Position numbers and translations under genes: made by a program. Source: Holacanthus passer (Eukaryota > Chordata > Actinopteri > Pomacanthidae). From it: a stretch of DNA of 64,000 nt. Below, piece by piece: positions 49,921 through 62,816 of the stretch. The notes beneath the pieces are model-generated. The model was not told the origin of the DNA. It searched no databases and worked only from the letters and a program-made list of their open reading frames with translations. Location of the stretch: contig JAFREQ010000157.1 of the NCBI GenBank assembly GCA_025331565.1, positions 868,001 to 932,000 on the forward strand. The letters run 5' to 3'. How positions within the stretch are numbered: position 1 is the stretch's first letter; every line of letters starts with the position of its first letter.

Positions 49921-51820
49921 AAGAGGCAGTCGTGTTGTTTCTCCTTGTTCCTGCTAAGCCCCTCCCACCAAACCCTAACCTCATTCATCGAAGGCCCGCT
50001 CTCCATGGTGTGAGCCTCAGCAAGACCCCGATCCCTCTCGCCGTGACTCGTCTTCTCAAAGACGCCCCTCCAGCACTTTGCGGCCCCGGGGCAGAGCGCC
50101 CCGGGCTTCAGAGGCAGCTGTGACACCGGCTAACAGCGGGATGAGAGGCTTTTACACCATACACACACACACACCACTGTCCCAACTCAAAACTTATTCC
50201 CTACTGTTTGTCATCACGCCTCTTTGCCACTCATTGATATGAGCGTCATGGCATCGAACATAATGAGCCCGAAGCTCCATGCGGAGTCAGAACGTGTTCA
50301 CACACATGTGCTGTTCGTTACCTCGTTGTAGGCAAAGGAGGTATTGGAAACTTATCACAACTTGACGCATTTTCTTCAGGATTTTCCGCCACTGAATCAA
50401 GCTTTCACTTTTACTTTCGTTTTCTCCAGCGCTGGCACAGTGCTAAGACGAAGTATGGAGACGTCTGGCTGTGCGACACTAGGCTTCCACCATCTGAAGG
50501 GACATCTGCATTTGTAGAACGCCCTCTCTCTGAAATGACCTGTGATTGGCCAAAGTCTCCTGTCATGGGCTACATTTTCTGAAGTCTGAAAACTGAGCCA
50601 AGAGGAGGTGCAGAAGTCTAGTTTTCTCCCAGACCACTAGAATTAAAATATGCTGAAAGGTTATTAGGGAATCTTTGCTCACTGACGGCAAAAATAAACA
50701 CAGCTAACACAGCTTTCATTTTTTAAGGATTTTTCAAGCTTCTTTTCTATAGGACGAAAGCATTATTAGCTAAAACTACTCTGCCCTACTCTCTGGTATA
50801 TAAAGATAATAATTGTGGCATGCAGTAACGAGCTCAGGTTGGACACATGGGACACATACATACATCAGATATGTAATTTAATAGTTGCACAACCCTGAGT
50901 AGCTCCATCCAGCACTTACTGTACGGGCACCTGACCTCTGCATTAACCCCTGCTCTGCCGCCACTGAGGCGAGCGAAGAGATAGATATTCGAAAGGCAAA
51001 CACAATTAAATCTGTGGGTTGAAACACATCACTAGAGGCGTTGTGAGGGAGATGCAAGCATCTGTATCCTGACATGTTGTGCAGCTTCCTGCCTCCTCTC
51101 ACATAATGCTGCACATTTGTCACCCCCGCTCCCGCCCACACGCTCTGCCGCTGATGTGCAGGAGAGTTCACGCTCTTTGGAGTGGCAGCCTCACTTTTAT
51201 AGCAACAAGGTAGTGCGGGCCAGACATGCTCACTGGTGGACGTATTCATTATTCAATAAACATTTTACATTTTCAGAGTTATGAGAGCACAACTCTGGCT
51301 TGGTGTGATTATCCTTTGTGGCTGTGCGCTGCAGGCAATCGGGAGAGATAAACTCGGCATACCAATGATCAATGGCTCCCAGGAAGGGCAATAATGATGT
51401 ATTAAGGAGGATTTAACTGAACAGGGTTTTCAATATTCGGTCAATTCTTTGAAAGTCCAATAGCTTCGGCAGGCTGTGAATCGATGTTAGACTGAAGCAC
51501 GTAAAATGTTTGTCCACTGATGTTGACTGGACCAGTTTTGACCTTTGTTTTGTCTCATTCTGCTTTTTTTAAATTTTATTAATCTTACCATATACAGCAC
51601 ATTAAAAGAGGAAAACTGAAAGCGTGACATTTTCAGATGTAATAGACTTTAACACAAACAGATCATTGCCATTATAACTGTAAAGGCCTGCATACTGTAC
51701 AGTGTTGTGGACGGAAATAGAATTAGCTGAGGGGTTAAGGTAAAAGGTTAAGGTTAGCATGTAATGTTGAAGGTTCGGGGTTAAGGAATGAATATACACC
51801 AGTAGAGAGTATTCTTACGC

Positions 51821-51821
<1 letters not shown>
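49921..51821. other. Non-genic stretch
   Basis: No supported gene. A GC-rich palindromic patch lies at 50081-50106. The minus-strand frame at 50878-51249 (123 codons) has no recognisable motif. A loose 'ggttaag' tandem occurs at 51733-51787. Confidence 0.45.
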
Positions 51822-51858
<37 letters not shown>

Positions 51859-51866
51859 TGTGTGTT
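51822..51866 (+). repeat. (GT)n microsatellite
   Basis: About 22 GT units with one 'ta' interruption. Confidence 0.95.
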
Positions 51867-54548
51867 TGTTTTTCTATGTGTGCATCTGTGTCTGTTCCTG
51901 CAACGCTGAGCTATATTGAAAAGATAATCTGTGTTTTTGTGCCATACCTGCCAAAAACAGTAGACTGATAACCTGATTTGCTGGTAACCTTACACTTGGG
52001 GGACACTGATGACAAATACCTTCCTGGGAGGCCTTGGCAGCCGCAGCCCATATATTACTGAAGGGTCACCTTGGCCCGGTCCCCATCTCATCACAAAATA
52101 GCGTTCAGTACCTTCTCACTGTGGACAAGGCCATACTTCATTCTGCTATATATCTTACCTTCCAGAGCATCTCTGGGTGTATCAATATAAATAGTAGAAA
52201 ACTGATAAACTCAGATCCTTGCAGTGTTCTGCAAAAACAATAATATTTTCTACAGCGGTCCAGAGATAAAAAAGGAAAAAAAAACTGCCTGCTCTCTGTT
52301 TCACATGAGAGATTAGACTATCTCTGCACAATACAGACATGCACACACATATGCATGGAGCCGGGCCTACAAACAGACATGAAAACACTCATGCAGAGTA
52401 TCATCTAAGACAAGTATAATATACGATTAAGTATTGATGTGTCACAGCACCACGGCCTGAGGTATGAAACTGTATCTGGTGTGTGTTACAGGAACTACAA
52501 AAGACGGTATTTCAAATGTGGAATAGGCCTTGTAGCAATTGTGGGATGCAGCAACTTAAGATGAATAAAAGTAAAAAGTACAATAATGAAAAATAGTAGA
52601 TGGGGTGCTGGTTACCAAGCAACAAGCGGCTTCCAGTGAACTCAAACAATAGTTATGGCCCATGTTCTGCAAGTGTCATATCATTTGTCATGATTAAGCA
52701 CAGGGAGGCAAGTCAAATTCAGAGACACACAATCATGGCGATGTTAATGGCTCGGCTGTTTGAGCCAAACCATTAGCGTTTGTTTTGTGGGATGTTTCCA
52801 GATAGACAATAATCAAAAATTGTTACAAATGGTTACCAATTTTGTGGTGTTATGTGTGTTTGTGGAAACGTAGCCTGTGGCAAAAGATGTCAGTTTCAGA
52901 CTGTGGGTCTAATGAATAGAAATTTTGTCTGATTAGTTTAACACTGATGAATATCGGTGTCTCGCTCTGGTGCTGTGTATATGAGTGTGTGTGTGCGAGT
53001 GTGGTGTTGAGTAGGAGGAAAAGTTTATGGACTTGAATGCCAATAAGAGTGTGTGCGTAAACAGTTTTTATGAGTAAACTTTGGTTTCTCTGTGTGTGTG
53101 TGAGTAGAATCTGATAGGTGCTCCCTTTCTCCTCAGTGCTTCACCTCCGATCAATGCCCTCCCACAGGAGACACCATGACTTCACTCACAAAGAGATTCT
53201 GTTACCTTCTCCCCCTTGTCTAGGAAACAAGACCCTCCTCAAACCAAAGAGCTTTTTTGTTTTTCAGCCATTTTCCTTTTGGGGCGCCTCCATTTGATTA
53301 TTCAGTCTTTTGTGTTACCTGCTTATCTGGACTGAAGCTACCACAAATAAATGTGCATACACACAGAAGAAGAAAAAAAATAAAAGCACAGGAAATAATA
53401 GCAAATGAAAGGTGCAGTTGTCTCCTTCAGATGTGAAATATGACACTTGTTTTTAATAATATGTAGTTATAAGTGTGTGTCTATATGTTGGCTGGAGACG
53501 CTCGCTATACGCTGTTTGTCAAATTGCAGTTAAATTGTCGTCCAATTTCCATCACTTCAGTAAATGACATGTTTGCATTAACATCATCTGGGCGGTTGAT
53601 GACATTTTCACAGCACACTGTCAGTGACAAGGAGAAATATCTTCACAAACGTGACGCTCCATCAAAATTGCTGTAGTCAGGGTGGACGTGACAATTTTGT
53701 GACCAACAGCAGCTCTGACGCTATAATTACCCATATTTCCTGATATGGTACCAAGACCCATGTGCATCTTCGGGCTCCCATGTACATAAAGTTACAGTTA
53801 ATATTTCTATTCAAATGGTCTTCAGACTTCCAAGGAGCATTCAAGGATGATTACAGGATATTAAAACCTTGGCTTTTTTTTTGTAGTTTTGTCCATCATT
53901 TCCATCCTTTATGGGACCTGCACTCACCAAATATCACTGCATTCCATGATCCTAACAGTTAACTTTAGTACAAGAAGTACAAGTTTAAGTAAAATGGACT
54001 TATCCTTTATAAGAGGCGTTACATGATTAGTCCCTGCGTGACTCTATATGTCAGCCTTGAACTTATATGTTTAGCCTACTGGCCAGTTTGGCAAAATTGG
54101 AGTCAACCAGCTAGTGTGATTTTTTACAAACCGAAACACCACGTTCACTTCAGCACTGCGGAGAATGACAGCGGCTTCCTTATAGACGACAAAAAGGGCA
54201 CACTTTTATAGATTTTGGGAAGGTTTAGTCCCAAGTTATTGCTAAAGTCCAACAGCATGCAAAAAATAATAAAGATAAACAACAGCGAGGAAGAACAGGA
54301 TAGTTAGAGACATTATTTCTGAGACAGACTGGAGGAGCAGGTTGCAGGCCTTTGTTTCACCCCTCCGATGAAGTACTCAAGCTGACTCTAAAAACTATGG
54401 TTCAACAAGTTTGTGCTTACGGTGGCATTTTTGGGGACATCTGAAAGTGGCTGCCGACTCATGCAGAAGGAGCAGGTTGACAGAATGATGATTCTCAGCC
54501 TCTCAGTGCTTAGCAAATACAGATGGTACAGTGTGTAAATGGAGGCTT
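51867..54548. other. Non-genic stretch
   Basis: No supported gene or recognised mobile element. Short frames at 52034, 53473, 53762 and 54023 lack motifs. Confidence 0.45.
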
Positions 54549-54965
54549 AAGGATGGAGACGCAGAGGAAAAATAGAGGGAGGGGGGGAGATGCAATGAGA
54601 CGTGTTCATCCAAATTGAGACAGTGAGCAGAGCCGAATGAAAACAGAGTGTGGCAGAATTAAAGGGGAAGATAATGGGAGCGGGAGAGGGAAAGAGATGA
54701 AGAGGAGCAATCGAGGTGGAGTGAGAGAACACGAGGAAGATACGGTGAATGGGCACAGAGTGGGCTGAGCTGAGAGAAAGAGCTGTTTACCAGAGAGAGG
54801 AAGGCAGCGAACGAGAAAGAGACTGCAATAGAAGAGAGATAGATAATCGACGTGGGTGAGAGGGAATGAGAGAGGGGGAGGTCGAGAGTGAAACAGACAG
54901 TGACAGAGTGCACAACGGGTAGAGAATAAGATAAAGGTACACAGGGGGCGGAGGTTGTGAGGGAG
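54549..54965 (+). repeat. Purine-rich (GA) tract
   Basis: About 400 bases dominated by A and G on the + strand in imperfect GAGA, GGGA and AAAG units, with a pure G-run near 54581-54588. The complementary pyrimidine strand yields long open frames rich in Ser, Leu and Pro that are artefacts of the composition. Confidence 0.8.
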
Positions 54966-55453
54966 AGATTTCCAACAAATGGGCGACAGTTGTAGAAAAA
55001 AACGATAAAGGGAAAGAGAGTTCCTCAAGGCATCCACGGGGCGGCCGGGACGGATGCGACCCTGGTTGCGGCCGTGGAGGGCATCGGGCAGGACGAGCAC
55101 TTGCAATGGGGACATTAACAAAGCGTGAAATTAAAGCTGCCATGCTGCAGGGACCCTGGACCCTGCCTTAACCCACCATCATCATCACACCTCTGAGGCC
55201 CGCTCGGAGGCTGGAGGGAGGCGGTGTCAGTGGGGCATTGACAGGGTGCTGAGGGGTAATAGAGCCTGCTGTATTACCGTAATGATGTGTGGAGAAAGGA
55301 CAGAGGAGGGAGATTATAAAAGGAGGCTCTAATCACTCCTGCGTGACAGCATGGCTCTATCTGGTACCACAGGCGGTAACGCTGCCACGCACAGGTGGAG
55401 TGTTCATGGAGTGACAGTCCTTCTGAGCTGTGAATTAGGAAATGCTGACGAGG
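54966..55453. other. Non-genic, partly CpG-rich stretch
   Basis: 55020-55260 is richer in G, C and CpG than its surroundings and non-repetitive. It may be regulatory or conserved non-coding DNA. No exon structure can be supported. Confidence 0.35.
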
Positions 55454-55516
55454 CGTGTGTCTGTGTGTGTGTCTCTGTGTGTGTGTGTGCGTGTGTGTGC
55501 GCATGCTTGTGTGTTT
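55454..55516 (+). repeat. (GT)n compound microsatellite
   Basis: GT units interrupted by CT, GC and CTCT variants over about 60 bases. Confidence 0.9.
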
Positions 55517-57699
55517 CCCAATTTGAACCAACGTGCACCTTGTCACTCACTGTATTACACCTGCATGTCTGTTTTCTCAAGTGGAGTTCAGCTGACAGGA
55601 TGAGGTGACATCCTGGTAAACACACAATTCAGCATTTCGATTTATAGCTGACATCCTGACGTGAAATAGCAGTGGACATAACCACAGCTTTCCACTGCAG
55701 TTGTCACTTAAGTTTCTGGGTTTTTTTTTCATATTTATTTTGTTTGTTTATTAGTTTCCTCGATGAGCCTGAACTGAATGAGGGTCACCTCTCTGCAGCC
55801 TCCCTGCAGGTCACAGCTTTTCCTCTACACTGCATTTTCTATTTCACCTTTTGTACAGGACATCCCAAAAAGGACGGGTAAACAAATTACAAGATGTTAG
55901 TGCTGAATTGATTCGTCCATTAATCATTTTGTCAATCAAGAATGAATAGAATCGAGTAATTGCTTAAAGGACCATTCAAGTGATTTTTAATGTTCATATC
56001 AAATCATATACGCTCAGCATTGCATCTTTTTGCAATGTGGTTTAGAAGCATATTTTTTCTCCTATTCTTGGCTTCCTTCTTTCATTCATTAAGGTAGGAA
56101 ATCAACTGACTGACTCTGCAATCATTTTTGTCAGACTTACATTATTGGTATAAGGCAATGATGATGTCCAGACTTTTCAAATCAATCAGCACTTTCCACA
56201 GTCTGCTAACTGGTTTAATTCAGTACTGTGTGAAAAAAAAATAAGAATAGAAACCAAGTCACCCCATCCTCAGTCCTCTTCTTTCATCCACTCTCTGTTA
56301 GGAGAAGGGAAAGACTGTGCTGTATTTCATCCATGTACATGTCACTGTCAGGGGAGCGCTGGTGCTCTGCTGCCATGGCGGCCAGTTAATAACCCTGGTG
56401 TGAGGTCTAGTGACGGGGCATCATCATCTGGCTCTGCGCTGCCGTCAGGAGCCATTTACCCCAAGCAGCTCCTCGCCTAATGGAACATCTGAGTCAATAA
56501 AAACAATCATCACGACTGAAAGCAAGGAAATTATTTTAGGTGGTCAAGGAAAACATGGCTGAGGTGTTTGAATCTGTCTGTCCAGGGAGCGGCTTGATGT
56601 GCACTTAGCCAGACAACCTATTACAGCCTCGATCTTCTGTATTTGTCTTGTGTGAATACATTGATGATCACAGCAGGGTTTTCTTCAGAGAAGCGAAGGT
56701 GGCCGCAGCCTCGCGATGAACCGGCCATTGTTCGAGGATGCAGATGCTGCATTTTGATCTCTCTTGGTGGGCTTGTGCGGTTGTTTGGTGGGAAACAGAA
56801 ATCTATGTCTGGCTGTGTTGGATGGGGTACAGACCTTATCAACAACCATGTTTTTACTCCCACCACGGCTTAATGAACCGCTCTCAGCATCCACTCAATA
56901 TCTCCTCAGCGAGGACCTCCATTGTGCCTCCGAAAGGTCAATAGCTGGACAGTGTGTCTTTGAGAGGCTTTCTGCCTTACTCCAAGACTCTTAATGGTGT
57001 TCAATGGAGAGACCCACACAACATTCCCAAGGGGCCGTTCCCAGATATCCGCCCGTGATACCTAATCCAGGCCCATTAGCTCTCCTTCCAGCCATGAAAG
57101 AACGCGGCTCCCTTGCATCTCAGGAATTAAAAATTAACCAGCTAATATCCATTTGTCTGATGGGATGCTCTGCGCGGTTGAAACAGCAGATTCCCCCAGC
57201 GATGGTGTGTGAGGGATGACTTGTGGAACTCAATCTGCTGGAGGGAAAACGCTGACAGGGATGGCAGGAAGAAACAGAGGGATAATGCCTGTCCATCACA
57301 TCCATCACGACTGACTCACATCAGTAACAGCTGGCTACCGAGAGATGACCTCCTCCATAAAACTAGAGTCTGTTCCTGAGCTGTCATGTAGCACACATTA
57401 CTCTGAGCTGCATCCTGTGCAGCACTACATCATGACCTTGCTGTTATTGTCCTTACATGTGCAATATCTGCATTCTCACTTGGGTGGAGTGGGAGCCATA
57501 CATGGCACACACCGTGCGACATGCTGCATGTTCTGTCATGTCCTGTAGTATATATTTAACATTTCATGAATAATTAGTACGTCTTCGCATAAGAAAGCAT
57601 GTTTGTTGTGCTGGGAAGTGCTGCACTGAAAATGGAAAATACTGTTTGCACACTGTGCTACATGTCATCCATCATTGCCAAATATAAATCCTGCACGCT
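55517..57699. other. Non-genic stretch with possible conserved blocks
   Basis: No supported gene. 55898-55970 faintly resembles the AT-rich 'attaatcgatt' repeat. 56380-56540 and 56990-57230 look like conserved non-coding DNA. Overlapping frames at 56621-56994 on both strands do not resemble proteins. Confidence 0.4.
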
Positions 57700-58040
57700 G
57701 TATATACTCTATATGTATGTATACATGCATATACTGTACATAACCACCTACTTCATGTATATAAAGTAATCTATTACATTATTGCTTGGCAGTGTTTCTA
57801 TTTGTTTACAATTTACAGAAGCACTTGGCTTGCATATCGACATTGTATATATATATTTATATACACATATTTTCTCACTTGTATCTACATAGTAGTTCTA
57901 TGTTGAATATCTAATTATGTCTTCCTGTTCCTGTAAATTGTTCTTGCAGCTGTGTGTAAGTGCATGAAGAGCAACATAAAACCGGACTCTGATTCCTTGT
58001 CTACACATAACTTGGCCAACAAAGGTGGATTCCGATTCTG
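57700..58040 (+). mobile_element. Retroposon 3' tail
   Basis: 'atactgtacataaccaccta' is followed by AT-rich DNA with 'ttatatacacatattttctc', then 'cctgtaaattgttcttgcag', and finally 'gattccttgtctacacata', 'cttggccaacaaag' and 'ggattccgattctg'. The last part is the degraded ending (a changed AATAAAG signal, then a GATTCTG unit) I remember from a fish non-LTR retrotransposon or retroposon. No coding part remains. Confidence 0.5.
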
Positions 58041-59727
58041 TATATAGTGCCACTGTTCTTTCCTGCAAAAGCAGCGTTGGACACTCGGCAAAATCCTCCA
58101 CATTGCAGAATATAAACCAATTTGTGCTGTGTCGCCTCCTGTTCCTTCTTAGATCCTTGTGCTCAAGGGCCTCACCGACCTGCTGGCTACCATGCATCTC
58201 TCCTCTATTGCTGAGTGGCTAACTACTCTAACCTCAGTGGGGAAAAAAAAAAGGAAAAAAAACAAAGAAGAGGAAGACAGGCTTGTTTCTCTGCCCCCAT
58301 CCCTCTGCAGGAATTTTATGCCTTTGATTTCTTCTTTTTCAATAACCAAGGGCTCTTTTCACTGTTGCCAACTCAATGAGAGCTTATATGTCCTTCATCC
58401 AATTCCAACCCACCACTCTCTTTCTCTCTCACTCTCACTCGCCGCTGCTGTCTCTTCCTCTTCGTTTCTCTGCATTCCCCCTTTTAAATATAGCTTCTGT
58501 GGAATTGCTGCTGTGTGTTTCTTGTGGCTCCAGCCTTTGAAGGAGCAGAGTATTTCAGATAATTCATGTCTCTCTCTCATGGCTTAAGAGGTGTGCTTGT
58601 GATGCAGTAAAATGTTGTTTGGTTGATCGCATCCTATTATCGACAATTAGACTCTTAATGGGAATTTTCTTGAATCTTTGGCTGATCAATCAGTATTGCA
58701 GATATCAGACATGAATGGCTTGTTAAGTAAGAGAAATGAAAAACTCTAATCTGAACTGTCAGTCATAGACAAAACAACTGATAAATGTAAAAGAGACAAA
58801 TTGTTGAGTTGATGATTGTTTGAGTTGTCACATTCAAAAGGGTCTTATTATTGATATTTTTATCTATATTATTGGCAACTGCTCTGAAGAATAATGAAAA
58901 ATGTATAACAATCACGTCATTATTTCTCTGATTTACTGGTCTCGAGGATTTTTTGTTTTTTTTCTGTGTCTTGCATTGAAGGAGATGACTAGTTGAAGCC
59001 TTAACTAATCAAAGATGGAGGAAATGAGTGACGACACAGACTAAGTTGAAGCCTTTCATCTCTTAAGCAACGTAATAATTTAACAGTATTTAAATCAGTG
59101 TTCTGGGAGACCTTTCTGCTCATTTATGGGGCATCGCTGCTGCATCTCAAACATTCATTTCATGGCTGAAATTGAGAACTGGAACCACATTGTGATGCCC
59201 AGTTATGACTCAGTCGTCAACTTGCTGTATTGCTGTACTCAGTTTGCTTTCCTCTCCAGAAATGCAGCAAGTTGCAGCAGTACCTCCGCGTGTACCTGCT
59301 TAAAACTGGTCCAACTGCTGAGATAGGAACCGCAATCATTAACATGTTTGACTGCATGTTGGTTAATGATACAAAGAGCTTTGTGTTCTCATCATTAACT
59401 TCCATTAACTGTTTTCCTGCCTCATTGAACCTTAAGATGAAAATATCCTGCTCAGGAGCCTTTGTAAGGTCTCCTGATCATTATGTATCAACTCTTTATT
59501 CTTCACTTTGTGCTTTTCGAAAGCTGTAATTAATAATGAAATAATCTGTTAAGTATAGTAACACAGTAAAGTGAGTGTTTAAATATCACAGTGACCCATA
59601 TTACACATATTATTTTTGAAAGAAAGCTTGATAATAATGTGTCTCTTATTAGGGAACTTTTCTCTATGAATTACAAATCAATTAGTACGACATTCCATCA
59701 CAAAGCTGTGTCTGGGAATTAATTTAT
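58041..59727. other. Non-genic stretch
   Basis: No supported gene. The + strand frame at 58159-58587 (142 codons) begins near A-runs and a Lys/Glu-rich stretch and shows no domain. The frame at 59230-59529 is likewise unsupported. Confidence 0.4.
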
Positions 59728-60148
59728 TGCAACTTCAATTCCAAAAAAGTTGGGACACTATGTAAAACATAAGTAAATCAGAATTTTGATAACTCTTTTT
59801 CTAGTCAGTTGAATTACTGAGTTTTGTAAATGTGATGGCAGCAACACGTTTCAAACAAGGACAGGAGCAACAAAAGACTGTGAAAGTTGTGGACTGATCC
59901 AAAAACACCTGTTTGGATCATTCCACAGGTAAACAGGTTCATTGGTAACAGGTGATAGGATCATGATTGGGTATGAAAGGGGCATCATGGAAAGACTCAG
60001 TCGTTCACAAGCGAGGACGGAGAGAGGTTCAACACTTTGTCAAACACATGATTGTATGAAGGAGATTACTACATGAGCTCAGGAACACTTGGTTTATTTG
60101 CATCCTGTTTTTATTTGCGTTTCACACAGCGTCCCAATCAGGGTTGTA
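59728..60148 (+). mobile_element. Non-autonomous DNA transposon, copy 2 of 3 (longest)
   Basis: The only copy with a clear left terminus, 'caattccaaaaaagttggga' at 59736-59755. Its right end, 'acacagcgtcccaatcaggg', followed by 'ttgta', keeps part of the inverse of that terminus with about 10 bases missing. The core is nearly identical to copies at 20021-20332 and 62470-62816. TTAA occurs just outside both ends (59719-59722 and 60151-60154), compatible with a TTAA target duplication but not proof. No transposase frame. Confidence 0.75.
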
Positions 60149-60559
60149 GATTAAAATGGGAACATCTAATGTTTTCTGATGAAGTGATGGGCTGTAACAC
60201 TCTATAACACCCCAATCAGTCTCATGAGAAAGCAATTTTCTGGTAAAATCCAGGAATTAGCAGAATCTAATTTATTTCAATAACACTGATGAAAACTGGA
60301 GATGCACCACTAACAATAATCAAGACCAAACACAGATGATACGGTTTTTAAAGGGCTGGGAAACAAAGTTATCTCTGGGCTAAAATGAGCTAAATTCCAC
60401 TTGTCTTAATAATATGATTGAGACAAAGGGGACTTTGTGTTTCTTTCTGTAGTGCAGGAAAACATTACAACAAGTGATCTAAAAATATCATCACACATGA
60501 ATATCAGTCTGTTCTTCTGAACTGATGAAGAACAAAATGAATTCCTTGAGACTCAAAGC
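60149..60559. other. Non-genic stretch, possibly decayed retrotransposon
   Basis: AT-rich and without recognisable motifs. It may be the unrecognisable upstream part of the retrotransposon that becomes visible from about 60575. Confidence 0.35.
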
Positions 60560-61330
60560 CAATCATTAAATACATTTAATTCCTCCCTTTGTACAGCAGG
60601 ACACTTTTCCAATGACATGCAAACAAGTGGTTGTTATTCCTGTTATTAGGTGGAGACCATGATGGAGCCAGTACTTATGGACCAATAAGTCAAAGTCGAT
60701 AATTTCATGTTGTGTTAATGGGACTGTCATTGAACAACTGACAAAACATCTTAATAGTAGTAATTTACCTCTATATTATATGAATTTTGGCGTCAGACCA
60801 AACCACTGCAGCTGCCACTTGTTATCTTCGACCACAATCCAAATCAACATTAATTGAATTCACACTGTTGTTTGAGATGTAGATCCTAGATTTGTGTAAA
60901 CCATTGGGCAATAATTAGGAGCAGCATGATGTACAGAGTGCCACAGGCATCAGTACTGAGGGATTTAACTGTTATCCTGCACTGTACATGAACGATCTCC
61001 CACAACACTGTCATGGAGTGGGAAAAAACGTGTACTATAACATCATGTATAAACGCTTGAACAGCAACACATGCAGCAATCCGTTCATTTAGCAAGAGTG
61101 GAACATTATTACTCTTAAAAACACATGACACTTATTTTCAGTGGAAAAAGATTAACATGGTAGAATTACAAACATCATGACATTATCTTGGACTCAGCAG
61201 TGTTTATCAGAACCAGACTTATACCAATAAAGTTTTTTTACTTTTTTGAAAAAACCACTAAATGCTCTTTGTGCTTTAGCCAACGTGCAGTAACCGTGTA
61301 TATGTGGTCTTATCTTTTGGATAATACAGT
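60560..61330 (+). pseudogene. Fossil reverse transcriptase of a non-LTR retrotransposon
   Basis: Reverse-transcriptase blocks of the non-LTR (LINE) type appear in the right order but in shifting frames. FPMTCKQVVVIPVI is at 60606-60647, and GGDHDGASTYGPIS is encoded just after it (60652-60690, different frame). NFGVRPNHC is at 60783-60809, VPQASVL at 60938-60958 and LYMNDLPQH at 60982-61008. A diverged LDSAVF block is at 61188-61205. These correspond to the family blocks FP..WK.A.V.P, Y.PIS, FGFRP.HST, VPQGS.LGP, LY.NDLP and LDS. The active-site YxDD box expected soon after 61010 is not recognisable. Frameshifts and stops show the gene is dead. It looks 5'-truncated, as LINE copies usually are. 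Clade not determined. Confidence 0.65.
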
Positions 61331-62469
61331 AACACAACCTCATCACAGCCTACAAGGGGAAGCGACATCTGGTACAGTAGAGGAAATGGCACATTTATTT
61401 TTGACACGTTATCAAATACTTCCAAACCAAATGTCGGTTTCATATCCTTGCCACACAAGTTTCTTTTTCAATATACAGTTACTCTCTTAAAATGCCTCAT
61501 GATCTATGTTCTGTTTTTGATGACTCTATGTAACATGGATCATGGACAAAAATGTAACTGCACCAGTATTAAATCAGCCTTTAAACTATCAAGTACCAAC
61601 TGGGGGGCTTCTTGATAGAAATGAATCTCTTTACAAGTAATTTCTCTCGACTAATTTCCCCATAGAGTTCAATAAAAAAATTAATAAGGAGGAACAGCTG
61701 ATAAAGGAATCCATGTATTAAGCTTCATTCCAGGAATGTTATGGTTAGAGGCTGATTTGGTACCTTAGACCTTTTTTGATTTGCAGTAATTTAGTCAACC
61801 ATTCATTCCAAATTGCAGTAATAATTAATAGCAGGAAATAGATTAGAGTGAGGGATTTGTTCCAATACTCTGATGGTTATAAGATGTTTAATTGACTGAA
61901 AAAACGGGTTTAAGATTCTATATGTTATTCCTTAATTAATATAACATTCCTGTGCAAAAAATTGCACATTGTCTTTGTTATATTCAATTAAAATATAGTT
62001 TTGTGAAACCTGATTGGATGGATGTTTACTAGCAAGGGCATGGATGTGCTCGTAGGACTCTTAAAAAAAAAAATCAGCACTCAACATCTTCTTTGACCTT
62101 CACAGACAAAAGTTGTTTATGGGTTTTCTCGCCATCCACAGATGATGTCCGAAGCTGCAAAAACAGGTCTGGTGTTGGCCACCAGAGTACAGAACAACAT
62201 TATTGAATACATGCACCAATGTCTCTGTCTGGCACCTACATATTGATGGTCGGATCAACACAATAGCCTTTCTCTGAGTGTAACTATGCTAGCTGGGCCT
62301 CATATTTGTGTGACAGGATCCTATTCCTGGAAGAGTGAGCACTGTCCAAGGTTATCATTTGTAAGCAAAGAGAAATATGAGTCTCTGTGAAGTTGCATAA
62401 TAAATGAAGTACAAGTACTCAACTACAAAGATAATATATGTATTGTTTGACCTTAGGAACTTTTGTAAA
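61331..62469. other. Non-genic stretch
   Basis: AT-rich, no supported gene. Its first part may be the unrecognised 3' region of the retrotransposon fossil. No clear A-rich tail or target duplication was found. Confidence 0.4.
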
Positions 62470-62816
62470 TAACTTCATATTCTGAATTTGGTAGCAGCAA
62501 CATGTTTCAAACGAGTTGGGACAGTGGCAACAAAAGACTGTGAAAGAAACACCTGTTTGGATCATTCCACAGGTAAACAGGTTCATTGGTAACAGGTGAT
62601 AGTATCATGATTGGGTATGAAAGGTTCATCCTGGAAAGACTCAGTCGTTCACAAGCAAGGATGGAGAGAGGTTCAACACTTTGTCAAACACATGATTGTG
62701 TAAAGGAGATTACTACATGAGCTACATGTGTAAACACAGTTTGTTTGCAAATGATTACATTCTGTTTTTATTTACATTTTATACAGCGTCAGAACTTCTC
62801 TGGTATCAAGGTTGTA
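62470..62816 (+). mobile_element. Non-autonomous DNA transposon, copy 3 of 3
   Basis: Shares the core with 20021-20332 and 59728-60148. It starts inside the element ('gcagcaacatgtttcaaacg') and lacks a segment after 'aaaagactgtgaaag' that the other two copies keep. Its right end 'atacagcgtcagaacttctc', followed by 'tggtatcaaggttgta', preserves more of the right terminus than copy 2. No coding capacity. Confidence 0.7.

Noticed and set aside
50081..50106. GC-rich palindromic patch (gccccggggc at 50083-50092 and a second CCCGGG)
   Set aside because: Short palindromes are expected in a GC-rich patch; no terminator or regulatory meaning can be supported in a vertebrate context.
54606..55121. 171-codon minus-strand open frame rich in Ser, Leu and Pro
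   Set aside because: It is the pyrimidine complement of the purine tract; several overlapping frames are open for the same reason.
57898..58197. 99-codon minus-strand open frame
   Set aside because: It is antisense to the retroposon tail at 57700-58040.
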